A stretch of 64,000 nt of DNA from Cordilura impudica. Taxonomy: Eukaryota; Arthropoda; Insecta; Diptera; Scathophagidae. Below are positions 54,887 to 63,799 of the stretch, in pieces. Each line of letters opens with the position of its first letter. Within the stretch, counting starts at the first letter, position 1. The DNA is taken from assembly GCA_963682025.1 (NCBI GenBank), contig OY821519.1, positions 136,996,094-137,060,093 on the forward strand, written 5' to 3'. The position numbers and the translations under genes are program-made. The notes beneath the pieces were generated by a model, which saw only the letters and a program-made list of their open reading frames with translations, did no database searches and was not told where the DNA came from.

Positions 54887-55011
54887 GTTTATATTTTCTG
54901 GTCCTGTTCACTTGTATTTAGTTCAGGATTCTCAGAATTTAATCACTTTCACCGTATTTAATCATTAAAAAAAAATTCGAGGTTCGAACACTGGATCCTT
55001 TTCACTTTTAA

Positions 55012-55030
55012 GGATCCTACCGACTGCGCC
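55012..55030 (-). promoter_or_regulatory. Primer-binding site, tRNA-Ser type
   Basis: Directly after the 5' LTR, the minus strand reads GGCGCAGTCGGTAGGATCC. This matches the tRNA-Ser-complementary site known for 17.6 and 297. It primes minus-strand cDNA synthesis. The last T of the LTR may be shared with it, as in other errantiviruses. Confidence 0.85.
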
Positions 55031-55759
55031 AATTAGATTTTCGTACCGTTCGATTATTTTTTTTAAAAAAGAAAACAAATCTTTATTTTAAATTTATTTA
55101 TTCTTAACCATTGAATGAGGAGCTAAAAACTGACTCTTTATTTCAAATTAATCAACTTATATACTATCATTACAATCGTAACTTAAAAACTAATTTTATT
55201 GAATCAGCATAAGTGTGTTTTGTTTCCGTTAGTTGTATTGGTAACAAAACAAACTTATGTATGTTCTTATTCTTGGGAAAAATGTCTACAAAAAATAAAT
55301 AATCTGTTGTGTTGCATTTTCGTTATGAGAACGGAAATGCAACTTTAAATTTTGGTTTAAATTTGTCATATGTTTGCCCATTGCTTAAAATGAATTTTGA
55401 CGATTTAGCATAAGTGTGTTTTGTTTCCGTTAATGTTATTGGTAACAAAACAAACTTATGTATGTTCTCATTAATTTATTCTTAGGAAAAATGTCTGTAA
55501 ATAAAAGAAGTATTTTGATGTATTGCATTTTCGTTGTGAGAACGGAAATGCAATTTTAATTTTAGTTTTGTGACAATTCCCGTGAATTGTGAAATTATTT
55601 AAATAATATTGGCTCGTGCCAAGGGAATAATGGGAGACATCATAACATATTTAAATAATATTGGCTCGTGCCAATAATTAGGGTTTACTAATATTACCAA
55701 TTCTGTTTAAGAATTCCTCAAATTTGTCTGGGGTTTTTGTAGCATTTATATATGTAACT
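55031..55759 (-). repeat. Errantivirus 5' LTR
   Basis: 729 bp, nearly identical to the 3' LTR (one T fewer in a T run near 55566, and GGGAGACAT where the other has GGGAAACAT). It contains the promoter of the element; no clear TATA box could be assigned with confidence. Confidence 0.93.
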
Positions 55760-55955
55760 CGCGCGATGAACTTTCTTAACAGAGCACGCATTTTGATAAT
55801 AAAATTCAATAACTTGCAAGCGTTGTTCGTTTGTAAGACGATTCATGGTTAAATTATACACCAAAATGAAGATGTTTGACAATGAAACAAAACACGAAAC
55901 GTGCGTCAGCTGTTTATACCAGTGTTGCCAAAAAGATAAAGCTAAAAAATCACCC

Positions 55956-57113
55956 AGTTTGGAATAATATTCAACCAAAAACGCTAGAGTCATGTCCTTA
56001 TTGACCTTTTCGTTCCATGACGCTGAAAAATTTCATTGATATGATGGTTTTTTTTGGCATCTTGTATACCGCATTGAAGACACATTTCGTCAAGTTATTG
56101 CCAAAACTTCTGCAGATTGTGCTTAAGCAGCTCCAAACAAGTCTTTACATTCCCAGAAGTTATATGTACTAACTTAATTTAGATAGTACTGTGCAACAGC
56201 CATTATGGGATCTGAGAAATTCCAAGTCTGGGTGAAATTACGAGACCAGTATAGTTAAATTACCGAAGGGTTCTCACGACGTTTTTGTAATGACCTTTTA
56301 TATTTATTATAATTTTTTTTTTTTTGGAATAGAAAAAAAAATCAGAACAACTGTAGAGGGTATGATAAAAATGAGTTTGGCTTGAGAACGCCAAACCATT
56401 TGGAGGTTTTACACTACTGGCCTAGTACTTTCACCCTGACTTGAAATTTCTAACCCCTCGGACAATGACCGATAGTGTAATTGTAGTCTCACTAATCATC
56501 TCGCGCACCTTCGATCCTCGATTATTCGTAACCATATCCATGAATTTTTCTACCATTCCTGACGAAGTGCCCTCATTTGGCCGAACTTAAAGATCCTGAT
56601 CAGAAGCACTTTTCGGCCATGTTTATTTTTAGCTGTCTAATATTTTGTTGTTTGTGAAGGAGGTTCTGAGTCCCCATACTGATTATTTTAGCATTAAGTT
56701 AATCTTTGTTTCCTTTTTCACGGCTATATATTTAAATTTATTTATCCATTTACACCACACTACTGTCAATCTTGAATCGAATGATGTAGCAGTCCGAAAT
56801 TTTGACTGGTGTCATGTGCAAAATTTGGTTTCTAAAAAAAATACTAAAATCTTAATTTCAGTTACAAAATTTCTGGTCATGGGTAGGTACTCATCATACA
56901 GACCTCTTTCTCAAGCAAGCAGCTGAGCTATCGCTTGGAAATCATTCACGGTCTTTGAAGGGTTTAGTTTTTTCTATATATTAATTTAGAGTAACCGAAA
57001 AATAGGTTAACTGATTTTCTGAAGAAATGGTTTTTTCTACTTTCATATAATTCATTGGCCCATTTTACTTTTTGAAATATTTCCATCAAAACTTTAATTT
57101 TAGAAACAAAGTT
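55956..57113. other. Unrecognised stretch
   Basis: No supported gene or repeat. A 93-codon plus frame (56645-56926) has no known motif. Confidence 0.3.
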
Positions 57114-57343
57114 ACACACAGAAAAAATATTTGCCAACCGAGTTGTTTTAAAATGGAACAACTGTATTTTCGATTGTATCAACAGAAATTTAATAACATC
57201 TGCTAAATTTCTATTATGATACAATATTTACTGTTAAGGCAATAGAATTGTAATCATCGTGAACCCGAAAATCGGTTATTAGCTTTATCGCAATTTGGTT
57301 GGTACTAAATTCGGTAGCCACAATGAATCTGTTTTCTGTGTGT
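57114..57343. mobile_element. MITE family D, best copy
   Basis: 230 bp with ends ACACACAGAAAA and TTTTCTGTGTGT, exact inverted repeats of 12 bp. Internal phrases: CAATAGAATTGTAATCATCG, TTTATCGCAATTTGGTTGGT, GTAGCCACAATGAATCTG. No clear target duplication. Related pieces lie at 24572, 31050 and 61632. Confidence 0.65.
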
Positions 57344-58351
57344 CGATTCCGTAAAAAACTTTTTTTCGAATAACTAAATACAAGTAACATACAACACCGA
57401 ATTTTGATTCTTGAAATCTATTTTAAAAGATGAAATTTGTTTTTTAGACATCGGATACTTTCCCACTTTTAGTTAGTGCCATAGATATGAGAAGCATACA
57501 AGATTTAATTTTCTTTTAATAAAAAAAGGTCTTCATTTTCTTGTTGTACAAGAAATGAAAACATATGGTTGATATACGAGTAATAATAAGTTTGTATGTG
57601 TGAGTCTAATACAAATTGAATTTAATAAGAAAACTGACTTTTAACGAATTAAATGAATTCTATAAATTTATCACTGAAGGCAACTACAATAGAGAAATAA
57701 TGGGAAAATGTCCTTAGAAGTCCATTTATTTGTAATTTAAATCAAAGAAACCATTAGCATTTGTATGTCTTTTTTTTACCATTAAAAGAACTTACAAATT
57801 ATTTGTTTTTTTAAATATATACATACTTATATATTTTTGTAATTTTCATTTATGCAAATCTTCTAGTGTTCATAGCATAAAGAAAAAAAAAACGATAAAC
57901 AGGCTCACAATAGTAAGCATAATAATTTCCTTCGTGTATTTGATTTGTTAGTACCATTTCCCACAGCTCATTTTCAATAGTTACAACAATAACAACATAA
58001 AAAAAAAATGAATGCATTCTATTTGCTTTTTTTTCTTACATTTTTTATTTGAATATGCCATTATGCTACAGGATATATATTCGTAACTTGGAGGGTAGAA
58101 AATAACACAAACAGGAAGTTGTAATATTTTCTATATTTTATATTTCAATCGATAAGTAGTTACGTACCTAGATAGGTAATGGTAACTTGAAATAATGTGA
58201 TTTAAATAAGATTCAGTTACGTTAGAAGCACAGTATCATACACATATTTATTGGCAGCATAAATTTTTGCGTTATATTTTAAATTGAGTATATATTTTCT
58301 CAAGTTCCTGTTGGATTTTAAAAAGCATAAACATTTAAGTGTTCAAAAAAT
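57344..58351. other. AT-rich stretch, nothing recognised
   Basis: No supported gene or repeat in about 1 kb. Confidence 0.3.
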
Positions 58352-58570
58352 TTCCTAGTCCCCATACAAATGACCCCTATGAAATCGACATAAATTGCCA
58401 TAAGATCCAAATTATCATGCAGATCTCAGTCAAATTGGGTTTGTATGTGTTTATTATATCCATTAATCACTAGTCCAAAAATAATCCCTATAGGACAATT
58501 CTTAGTCATAGGCCCCAAATAGGGCTGCTTCCCGATCTTCACTTAAGTCTATCAAAAAACAAAAATATTG
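58352..58570 (-). repeat. Dispersed repeat family P, internal fragment
   Basis: CCTAGTCCCCATACAAATGA, ATTGCCATAAGATCCAAATT and CGATCTTCACTTAAGTCTAT match the middle of family P on the minus strand. Both ends are missing. Its right edge abuts the truncated gag at 58571. Confidence 0.7.
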
Positions 58571-59194
58571 GAATTTCAGCTTCCTGTTTATGATCATTTC
58601 CCGAAGTTCCAGATCAGATAGATGGTCACTAGAATGGGTTTTAAGGGCTTGACATCAATCTTCCCATTTAACTCGATTGACGGTGCTACGGTATCGCCAA
58701 TATCACTCTTTGGCTTTGGACGTGAATAAAATGTGGCAGTGGTCATCTAACAATCTAAAATCTCCCGATAAACTGTCTTTTGTCAAAGAATTAACCATAT
58801 AAATAAATTTTTCTACCGGTAACCCTGTGGTGTTTCCATTGAAAGTGATATTCCAACTATTTGTAAGACTTGCAATCGTTCCATTATTGTTAAGGGACAC
58901 GGACGATAAAGAAGTTCTCTCCCGACTCTCTTGTACTGATGGGTGTGATAAATTTGGCCTAAGATTACGCTGAGGGACAAAATTAGGTTCATGGTGAACA
59001 TTTTGAACTGAAACATTCCGAGGGACTGACGTATTGGGAAAAATTTCTCGTGGCCATTCCGGCTCTAGGTTTGCGTTAAGGTTTATGCTCGTGAATTGTT
59101 GAGATAATCTTACGACTACTGCGTGAAGCTTATTTATTTCACCTTGAAAACTATTTTCTATTTTAGATCTAATTCGATCTTCCAAGCTATCTCT
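58571..59194 (-). pseudogene. Retroelement gag fragment
   Basis: The open frame 59185-58703 lacks an ATG. It has an N-terminal coiled-coil-like part (KIENSFQGEINKLHAVVVRL), a proline- and arginine-rich linker, then WNITFNGNTTGLPVEKFIYM and VNSLTKDSLSGDFRLL, the style of LTR-retrotransposon Gag capsid domains. After a TGA the same frame continues YWRYRSTVNRVKWED, a TGA, and HLSDLELREMIINRKLK, the conserved second half of such capsids. Gag packages element RNA. The fragment is cut at 58571 by a family P fragment, so no pol follows. The frame before 59185 is closed by a TAA six bases after the stop of the RING ORF, so neither readthrough nor a -1 shift would join them in this copy. Confidence 0.75.
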
Positions 59195-59199
59195 TTACT

Positions 59200-59523
59200 C
59201 TACACTAGCTTGACCTGGTTTCGTTGCCTTCGGCCGTATAAAATTTTTTCCGCGGATTTTGGAATCGTTCCCGTATTAGCCGGTAAACTTTCATTATTGA
59301 CTCGGACGGAATATTTTAATAAACTGTTTTTAGTGACAGTTTTATTACATTGCGGACAACAAGTTGAGACGTTAAGGAAATTAAGAATGCAGTCATGGTG
59401 AAAAATGTGTCTACACCGGGTAGAGACTAAATTGCTAAAAGTATCATAACTGTATTGACAAATTAAACAAACGTTATCTGCTAAAGCAGTAGCTAAATTC
59501 CCGGGACTATGATGTACCGCCAT
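59200..59523 (-). CDS. Small RING-H2 finger protein next to gag
   Basis: An ATG-started 107-residue frame, intact. C19, C22, C37, H39, H42, C45, C56 and C59 fit a RING-H2 zinc finger (C-x2-C-x14-C-x-H-x2-H-x2-C-x10-C-x2-C). RING-H2 domains usually recruit an E2 enzyme as ubiquitin ligases. The rest is a short lead and a basic tail (RRQRNQVKLV). The stop is 14 bases from the gag frame start at 59185, same strand. The sequence from here into gag has no spacer, so the two probably formed one transcript of a retroelement, perhaps one fused protein in an intact relative. Alternatively a host RING fragment was captured. No close family is recognised. Confidence 0.7.
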   Translation of the reverse strand: MAVHHSPGNLATALADNVCLICQYSYDTFSNLVSTRCRHIFHHDCILNFLNVSTCCPQCNKTVTKNSLLKYSVRVNNESLPANTGTIPKSAEKILYGRRQRNQVKLV

Positions 59524-59690
59524 GATTTCGGACTAATTATACAAATTTTTAACGAAGATATATTCTGAAAATATGAATAAATGAACGAATGAGTGAGCGT
59601 TGGTATAAAGACAATAATTGCAAAGGTAAAGAGATGTTACACAATTTAAATAAATTTAAATCAGATAGAATTCGGGTTCCATAGAACAAA

Positions 59691-60447
59691 TCTGTGGTTT
59701 TCTGGAATAACCGCGTATGTCCATTTTGTCAGTTTTGAGTTAACGATGCCAAATATATTAAATATATTTAAATATATTTTTAACGCTCTTTACATGTGTT
59801 AAATTTAAAAAAAAAATATTGACCATTTCTGAGTTTTTTTATTTAAATAACGACGTAACTTAAATGTCAATTAAATTAATTTGCAGCACTAACGACGTAT
59901 GTCAACCTACGTTTGATCTCTGACAAATTATTTTCTCAGAAAACGACACATAGCGAAAAAAAAATGCTAAATAATTTTGGATTATTTTTCAGTTTATAAC
60001 CACTTATAAAAACTTGTGTGTTTATTTCTGTTATTTGTTGACACTATTATTCTTGATACGTTGTTATATTCTCACCCTAACTCCCGTTAACTTTCTGTTG
60101 ACGAAAAAAAAATTAATTTTTCAAGCAACGACAACTTATGTCTAAATGTGTAGTTGCACTGGTAGTTTTCTTTTTCAAATAAAACGACATTTATCGACAT
60201 AAGTTGTTTTATCTGCACACACTTTAAGTGTAATTTACATATTATTTTTTTCGTCCTTCTCTAGGATCTATTCCTCTTAAGATTTTTGACTCAAAATTTT
60301 ATATAAAGTATTTATTGCCCATATCTACAGTTAAATAACAAGTCCTAAAAACTTTATATCGAGCCCATAATTTCAAATATAATGTTTTTTGGCTCTCCTG
60401 AACATTTTGATTTTATGACATACGCGGTTATTGTAGAAAACCACAGA
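59691..60447. mobile_element. MITE family B, copy 3
   Basis: 757 bp, ends TCTGTGGTTTTCTGGAATAA and, inverted, TCTGTGGTTTTCTACAATAA, opposite orientation to copies 1 and 2. Flanks are AA on both sides. Non-coding. It lies 168 bases upstream of the RING ORF start. Confidence 0.85.
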
Positions 60448-61194
60448 AATGTGACGCAGTAAATAAATGAGCAGATTATCGTTGAGTTAGGTTGAGCTGA
60501 TTGAAATTCGAATGAACACAATGAAGTCGGAGTAAAGTACTCCGAAGTTGAGTGAGTTCGAATTAATTATAATTTAGTTCTAATAGAACAAAATGCCATA
60601 GCATGAAATGAATTCAAATAAATTAAAATTTTTAGTTCAATCGAACAAAGTTCTGGCCGTTAGAGGGAAAATATAACGAACGGAATTGAATTCAAGTTGA
60701 AGAAAAATTTAGTTCCAAGGGAACAAAATTTTAAGGCAAAAGTGGGATGATTTTATAAAATTTTAAGTTAGTATAACTTGGCAAATTTTTACTTCCAATC
60801 GAATCAAACGCAATAGATAAAGTGAAAATTATTGCTGTCGTACGTGAATTCGACTGGGTTACATTTGGGTTGAACAATAAAATGAACTGAGGTATTAAAA
60901 ACTGAAGGCAGTTTAACTTGATTAAACAAATCCAACGTTCAAAGTGAACACAAGGTTATACTAGAAGTAAATGAAAATATAGTAAGTCGAGTCAATTTAG
61001 ACCGATTAAAATTCGAAAGAATATAATGCCGTTATTTGACAGGAGTTATGGAAGGAAATGAATTCAATTTGATTAAAATTTCATTCGAAACTAAATTTAT
61101 TATTTAAGTGGGTTACCTATCCAAATGAGATGGACACAAGGTATTAAGGTAGGGAGGGCAAATCCCAATAGAAGTCCGTTTTTTAACAGTTTTT
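60448..61194. repeat. Degenerate short-period repeats (TTTAGTTC...GAACAAA)
   Basis: Units with GAATTCAA...ATTTTTAGTTCNANNGAACAAA occur at about 60549-60591, 60609-60648 and 60680-60732, spaced 60-75 bases, with weaker echoes further right. Each holds a small inverted pair TAGTTC/GAACAAA. An old satellite-like stretch; no gene. Confidence 0.4.
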
Positions 61195-61350
61195 TTTAAA
61201 TCGCACATGAAAATGCTGTAGTGCGGTTTCCCTGGGTCATAACAAGATCCCACCCATCCGGCGAGCTAGGCCCATCTCAAGCACGTGCGAACCGTTGTGA
61301 CTCAGGGAAACAGGAAGCGGAAATTCTAACCCGACCGCAGCATTATAATT
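61195..61350. other. GC-rich block with inverted arms
   Basis: GTTTCCCTGGGTCATAAC (61228-61245) pairs with GTTGTGACTCAGGGAAAC (61293-61310), and AATGCTGTAGTGCGG with CCGACCGCAGCATT further out. Together they could form a stem of about 18 bp plus an outer part. The loop is GC-rich (CACCCATCCGGCGAGCTAGG). Class unknown; a small structured RNA or a short hairpin transposon are options. Confidence 0.4.
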
Positions 61351-61354
61351 TTTT

Positions 61355-61630
61355 CCAAATGTGGTTTGTATATATTTTTTCAAAATATAAGTGACTTTAC
61401 CAAGTATGGTCAGGATCGGTCAATTTTTCGACCTAGTCCCCATATAAATATAGCACTTGATATGAACTTGTTCATACCTGCAGCCAAAAAATTAATAACA
61501 ATACCGCTCTAATTTGGTTTATGCTTATTTTCTAAATCCAGTTAGTTGGACTGAAGAGATAGGGTCTCTAAACCATGGTATAAGGTATCGTATAGTCAGT
61601 GCAGACCGACTATAATTATGTTACTTGTTA
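61355..61630 (-). repeat. Dispersed repeat family P, 5' part
   Basis: Minus strand: start ACAAGTAACATAATTATAGT at the right edge, then GTCTGCACTGACTATACGAT and TTCATATCAAGTGCTATATT. The 3' half is missing. Confidence 0.7.
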
Positions 61631-61631
61631 C

Positions 61632-61763
61632 AACTGTGTTATTGTATTAACAGAAATTTAACAGCAACTAGCCATTAAAATATTTACTATTAACATGACA
61701 GGATAGTAATCGTTATCAAACTGAAATTGGGTTACTAACTTTATCGCAATTCGGTTTGGTATA
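61632..61763. mobile_element. MITE family D, fragment
   Basis: AACTGTGTTATTGTATTAAC, AACAGCAACTAGCCATTAAA and TTTATCGCAATTCGGTTTGG match the 57114 copy. Both ends are missing. Confidence 0.5.
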
Positions 61764-62206
61764 AATAGATCTTGGTCAAATTGGGTCTGTATATGTTTAT
61801 TACATCTGTTTATCAGTAGTCCAAAAATAAATTCTATAGGACAATTTTTAGACATAGCCCTCATATGAAGCTGATTCCCGATCTTCACTTAAATCTATAA
61901 AAAAAACAAAAATATTGCATAGATTTTTGTCAAATTTGGTTTCTATATGTTTTTGCAAAAAAATAATTGACCTTACCAAACATGGTCAGGATCGGTCCAT
62001 TTTCGAGCTAGTCCCCATATAAATATAGCATCCGATATGAAGTTTTTCATAGCCGCAACAAAAAAAAAAAAAGTTAGAGCAATGCCACTCAAATTTGGTT
62101 TATACACATTTGTTATACCTAATTAGTCTGACCTAAGAGATGTGGTCTCTAAACTCATGGTATAGGGTATCGTGCAGCCGACTATAATTTTCTTACTTGT
62201 TTTCTT
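61764..62206 (-). repeat. Dispersed repeat family P, another 5' part
   Basis: Minus strand, from the start AACAAGTAAGAAAATTATAG at the right, through GGTTTAGAGACC-type sequence, to about CCAATTTGACCAAGATC at 61764. The palindrome is damaged. The 3' half is missing. Confidence 0.7.
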
Positions 62207-62278
62207 TTGTTTTAGCCCAAGATTATTTTGAAATATCTGTTTAGACATTTTTGTCTAAAATATGTTCTTAAAATATGA

Positions 62279-63430
62279 CTAGCTGACCCGGCAAACTTCG
62301 GTTTGTCCAAAAGAGATTTTTTGATTGACATAATTTCGAGTTTTTTTTTTTATCGAAAATTATCGACATTAACAGATGAAGCAATAATATAATTTGAATA
62401 CAACAATTTTCGAATTCAGTTGAATTCAATATCTTATAATTATACGGATAGCTGACCCGACGGTCGTCGTCCCGTCCAACATTTGGCGAAAATAAAATAA
62501 AATCAAGTATAATTTAAAAAAGAATAGAACAATAATTGTAATCAATTTAATGCAACACGATATAAAACATTTTTTTATTTTGTCTCCATAGCGTAAATGA
62601 ATAGTTGGTTTCACAACTCGGGAACACGCAACATATAGCTGGCCGTGTGAAAAGCATGACATTTTCAGATTTATGCCGCACACTTCCAGGGTCTGTCCTT
62701 GTGACTTGTTAATTGTCATCGCAAATGCAAGTTTCACTGGGAACTGAACACCTTTGAAGTGGAATGTCAAATCGGTTGAAGATAAGGGAATTCGCGGAAT
62801 TAAGCATCTACCTTGAACCGCCCTTCAAAATCCTTGCTACTATCACATTACTCATTAATTTCGTCACAATCAGTCGGGTTCAATTGCATAGTTTCGGGGC
62901 ATAAGGATGACTGATCCAACTTTAATTCGAATTGGGAGATTCAACGTAAAGCAGCGTGCATAATGGTTCCTGTGGTGGAAGCAATTTGACAATTTCACCT
63001 TTCCGCCCACGCAATACAATCCAGGCGGTTCTTTCTCAAATTAAACTGCATTGAAATGCTCACAAACGACAGACATCTGGCCGAATTGAACCGATGTGTG
63101 CGAACTGTATTGAATGTTGGGATCATATCGAAAGGGTGCATGCTCAATGTTCTCCTGAATAATTTGTTGTAGCCTACGTTGTCGTTCAGAAATCGCACAT
63201 TATGATCTGGCTTCATCACTTTGCCGAGCACGAACTTCTCTTCTTCTCATTCATTGTTGCTCATTGTGTGCTTCGTTGATCTCTTCTGACTGTCGCGCAG
63301 GATTTCCAATCTTTCTGGTCGAACTGATTCCCTTCCAAAAGCACGTTCCTCTTCCGTTCGACGTGTTGCGACATTTCGGTGCTGCGCTGCATTCTAAGAT
63401 CGCCGGCCAATGTTACCATGATATCTTCTT
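62279..63430 (-). pseudogene. Internally deleted Helitron Rep-Hel gene
   Basis: Minus strand, right to left: 63430-63240 is the charged N-terminal part (ERAFGRESVRPERLEIL). 63210-62950 reads HAPFRYDPNIQYSSHTSVQF, then GQMSVVCEHFNAV and GEIVKLLPPQEPL, the conserved region near the N-terminus of Helitron polyproteins. Then, after a short junction near 62880-62820, 62780-62570 reads [20 protein letters not shown], then [12 protein letters not shown] and [14 protein letters not shown], the C-terminal PIF1-helicase motifs. The HUH replicase domain and most of the helicase between them are gone, more than a thousand codons if the usual length applies. Frames are otherwise well kept, so the deletion is the main defect. 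The Helitron-type tag GCTGACCCGGCAAACTTCGG lies at 62283-62302, and a second, related one at 62451. Confidence 0.85.
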
Positions 63431-63799
63431 GGCATCGTAATAAAAAGACAAAATTATCCGAAAGTCAAAAAAGAATATATATTTTTAAAGAAACAGTTAT
63501 TCAATAATACTCGTAGACCAATTTTTTTAAATTAAAGCGCTTATGTAAGCTTAAATTTAAGTATATTATTTTATGATCCAACTTTGCTATTAAATTATGT
63601 GATGGAGGACCTAGCAAATGAAGTAGATTAAAAAGTCTTTTGATAAATTCACTCCTTCAGCTTATACTACTGCAATAGCAATTAACCTTAATGAAAATTG
63701 CGGAAGTTTCAATTTTTGTTATGCTGAAATTGCCATTTCTCTTAAACATTTTCCTTCAAAACGAACCAATATATTAAAGTTCAATAATCACTTTTACGG
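63431..63799. other. AT-rich spacer
   Basis: No gene seen. The right part may include Helitron sequence leading into the repeats at 63800. Confidence 0.3.

Larger units (their letters stand above)
47973..55759 (-). mobile_element. Full-length errantivirus (Ty3/gypsy endogenous retrovirus with env)
   Basis: 7787 bp on the minus strand, flanked by CGCG (47969-47972 and 55760-55763). LTRs of 730 and 729 bp differ by one indel and about one substitution. From the 5' side come a tRNA-Ser-type primer site, a leader with a 36-bp tandem array, gag, protease, RT/RNase H/integrase, env and a purine tract. AGTTAC...AATT LTR ends, the primer site GGCGCAGTCGGTAGG and the 4-bp duplication resemble the 17.6/297/Tom group of insect errantiviruses. 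Frames are broken once within gag and once between protease and RT, so this copy should not be autonomous unless those breaks are sequence errors. Near-identical LTRs mean a recent insertion. Confidence 0.93.
47231..55955 (-). mobile_element. DD41D (rosa-like) mariner split by the errantivirus
   Basis: The two mariner parts are 47231-47972 and 55760-55955, minus strand, with the retroelement between. The N-terminal part (55846 down) reads MNRLTNEQRLQVIEFYYQNA then CSVKKVHRA. The C-terminal part has ELPLHPEKVTVWCGLWAGG, NRNVTVNGERY and, after a frame change, NWPPRSCDLMPLDYFLWGY. A deletion has removed the section between the DNA-binding domain and ELPLHPEK, including the first catalytic aspartate. 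The outer end at 55955 is GGGTGATTTTTTAGC; the other end near 47231 is diverged. It is closely related to 14690-15595, which shows the uninterrupted GAAGCGCGCGATGAAC site. Confidence 0.85.

Noticed and set aside
54597..54968. Long open frames (123 and 101 codons) over the 36-bp array
   Set aside because: The 36-bp unit is a multiple of three, so any stop-free frame of one unit repeats. They run opposite to the retroelement and encode only the repeat.
56645..56926. 93-codon plus frame
   Set aside because: Phenylalanine/isoleucine/leucine-rich frame without motif; likely chance.
58703..59523. Programmed -1 frameshift joining the RING ORF to gag
   Set aside because: The gag frame has a TAA at 59197-59195, downstream of any possible shift point before the RING stop, so a shift would end at once in this copy.
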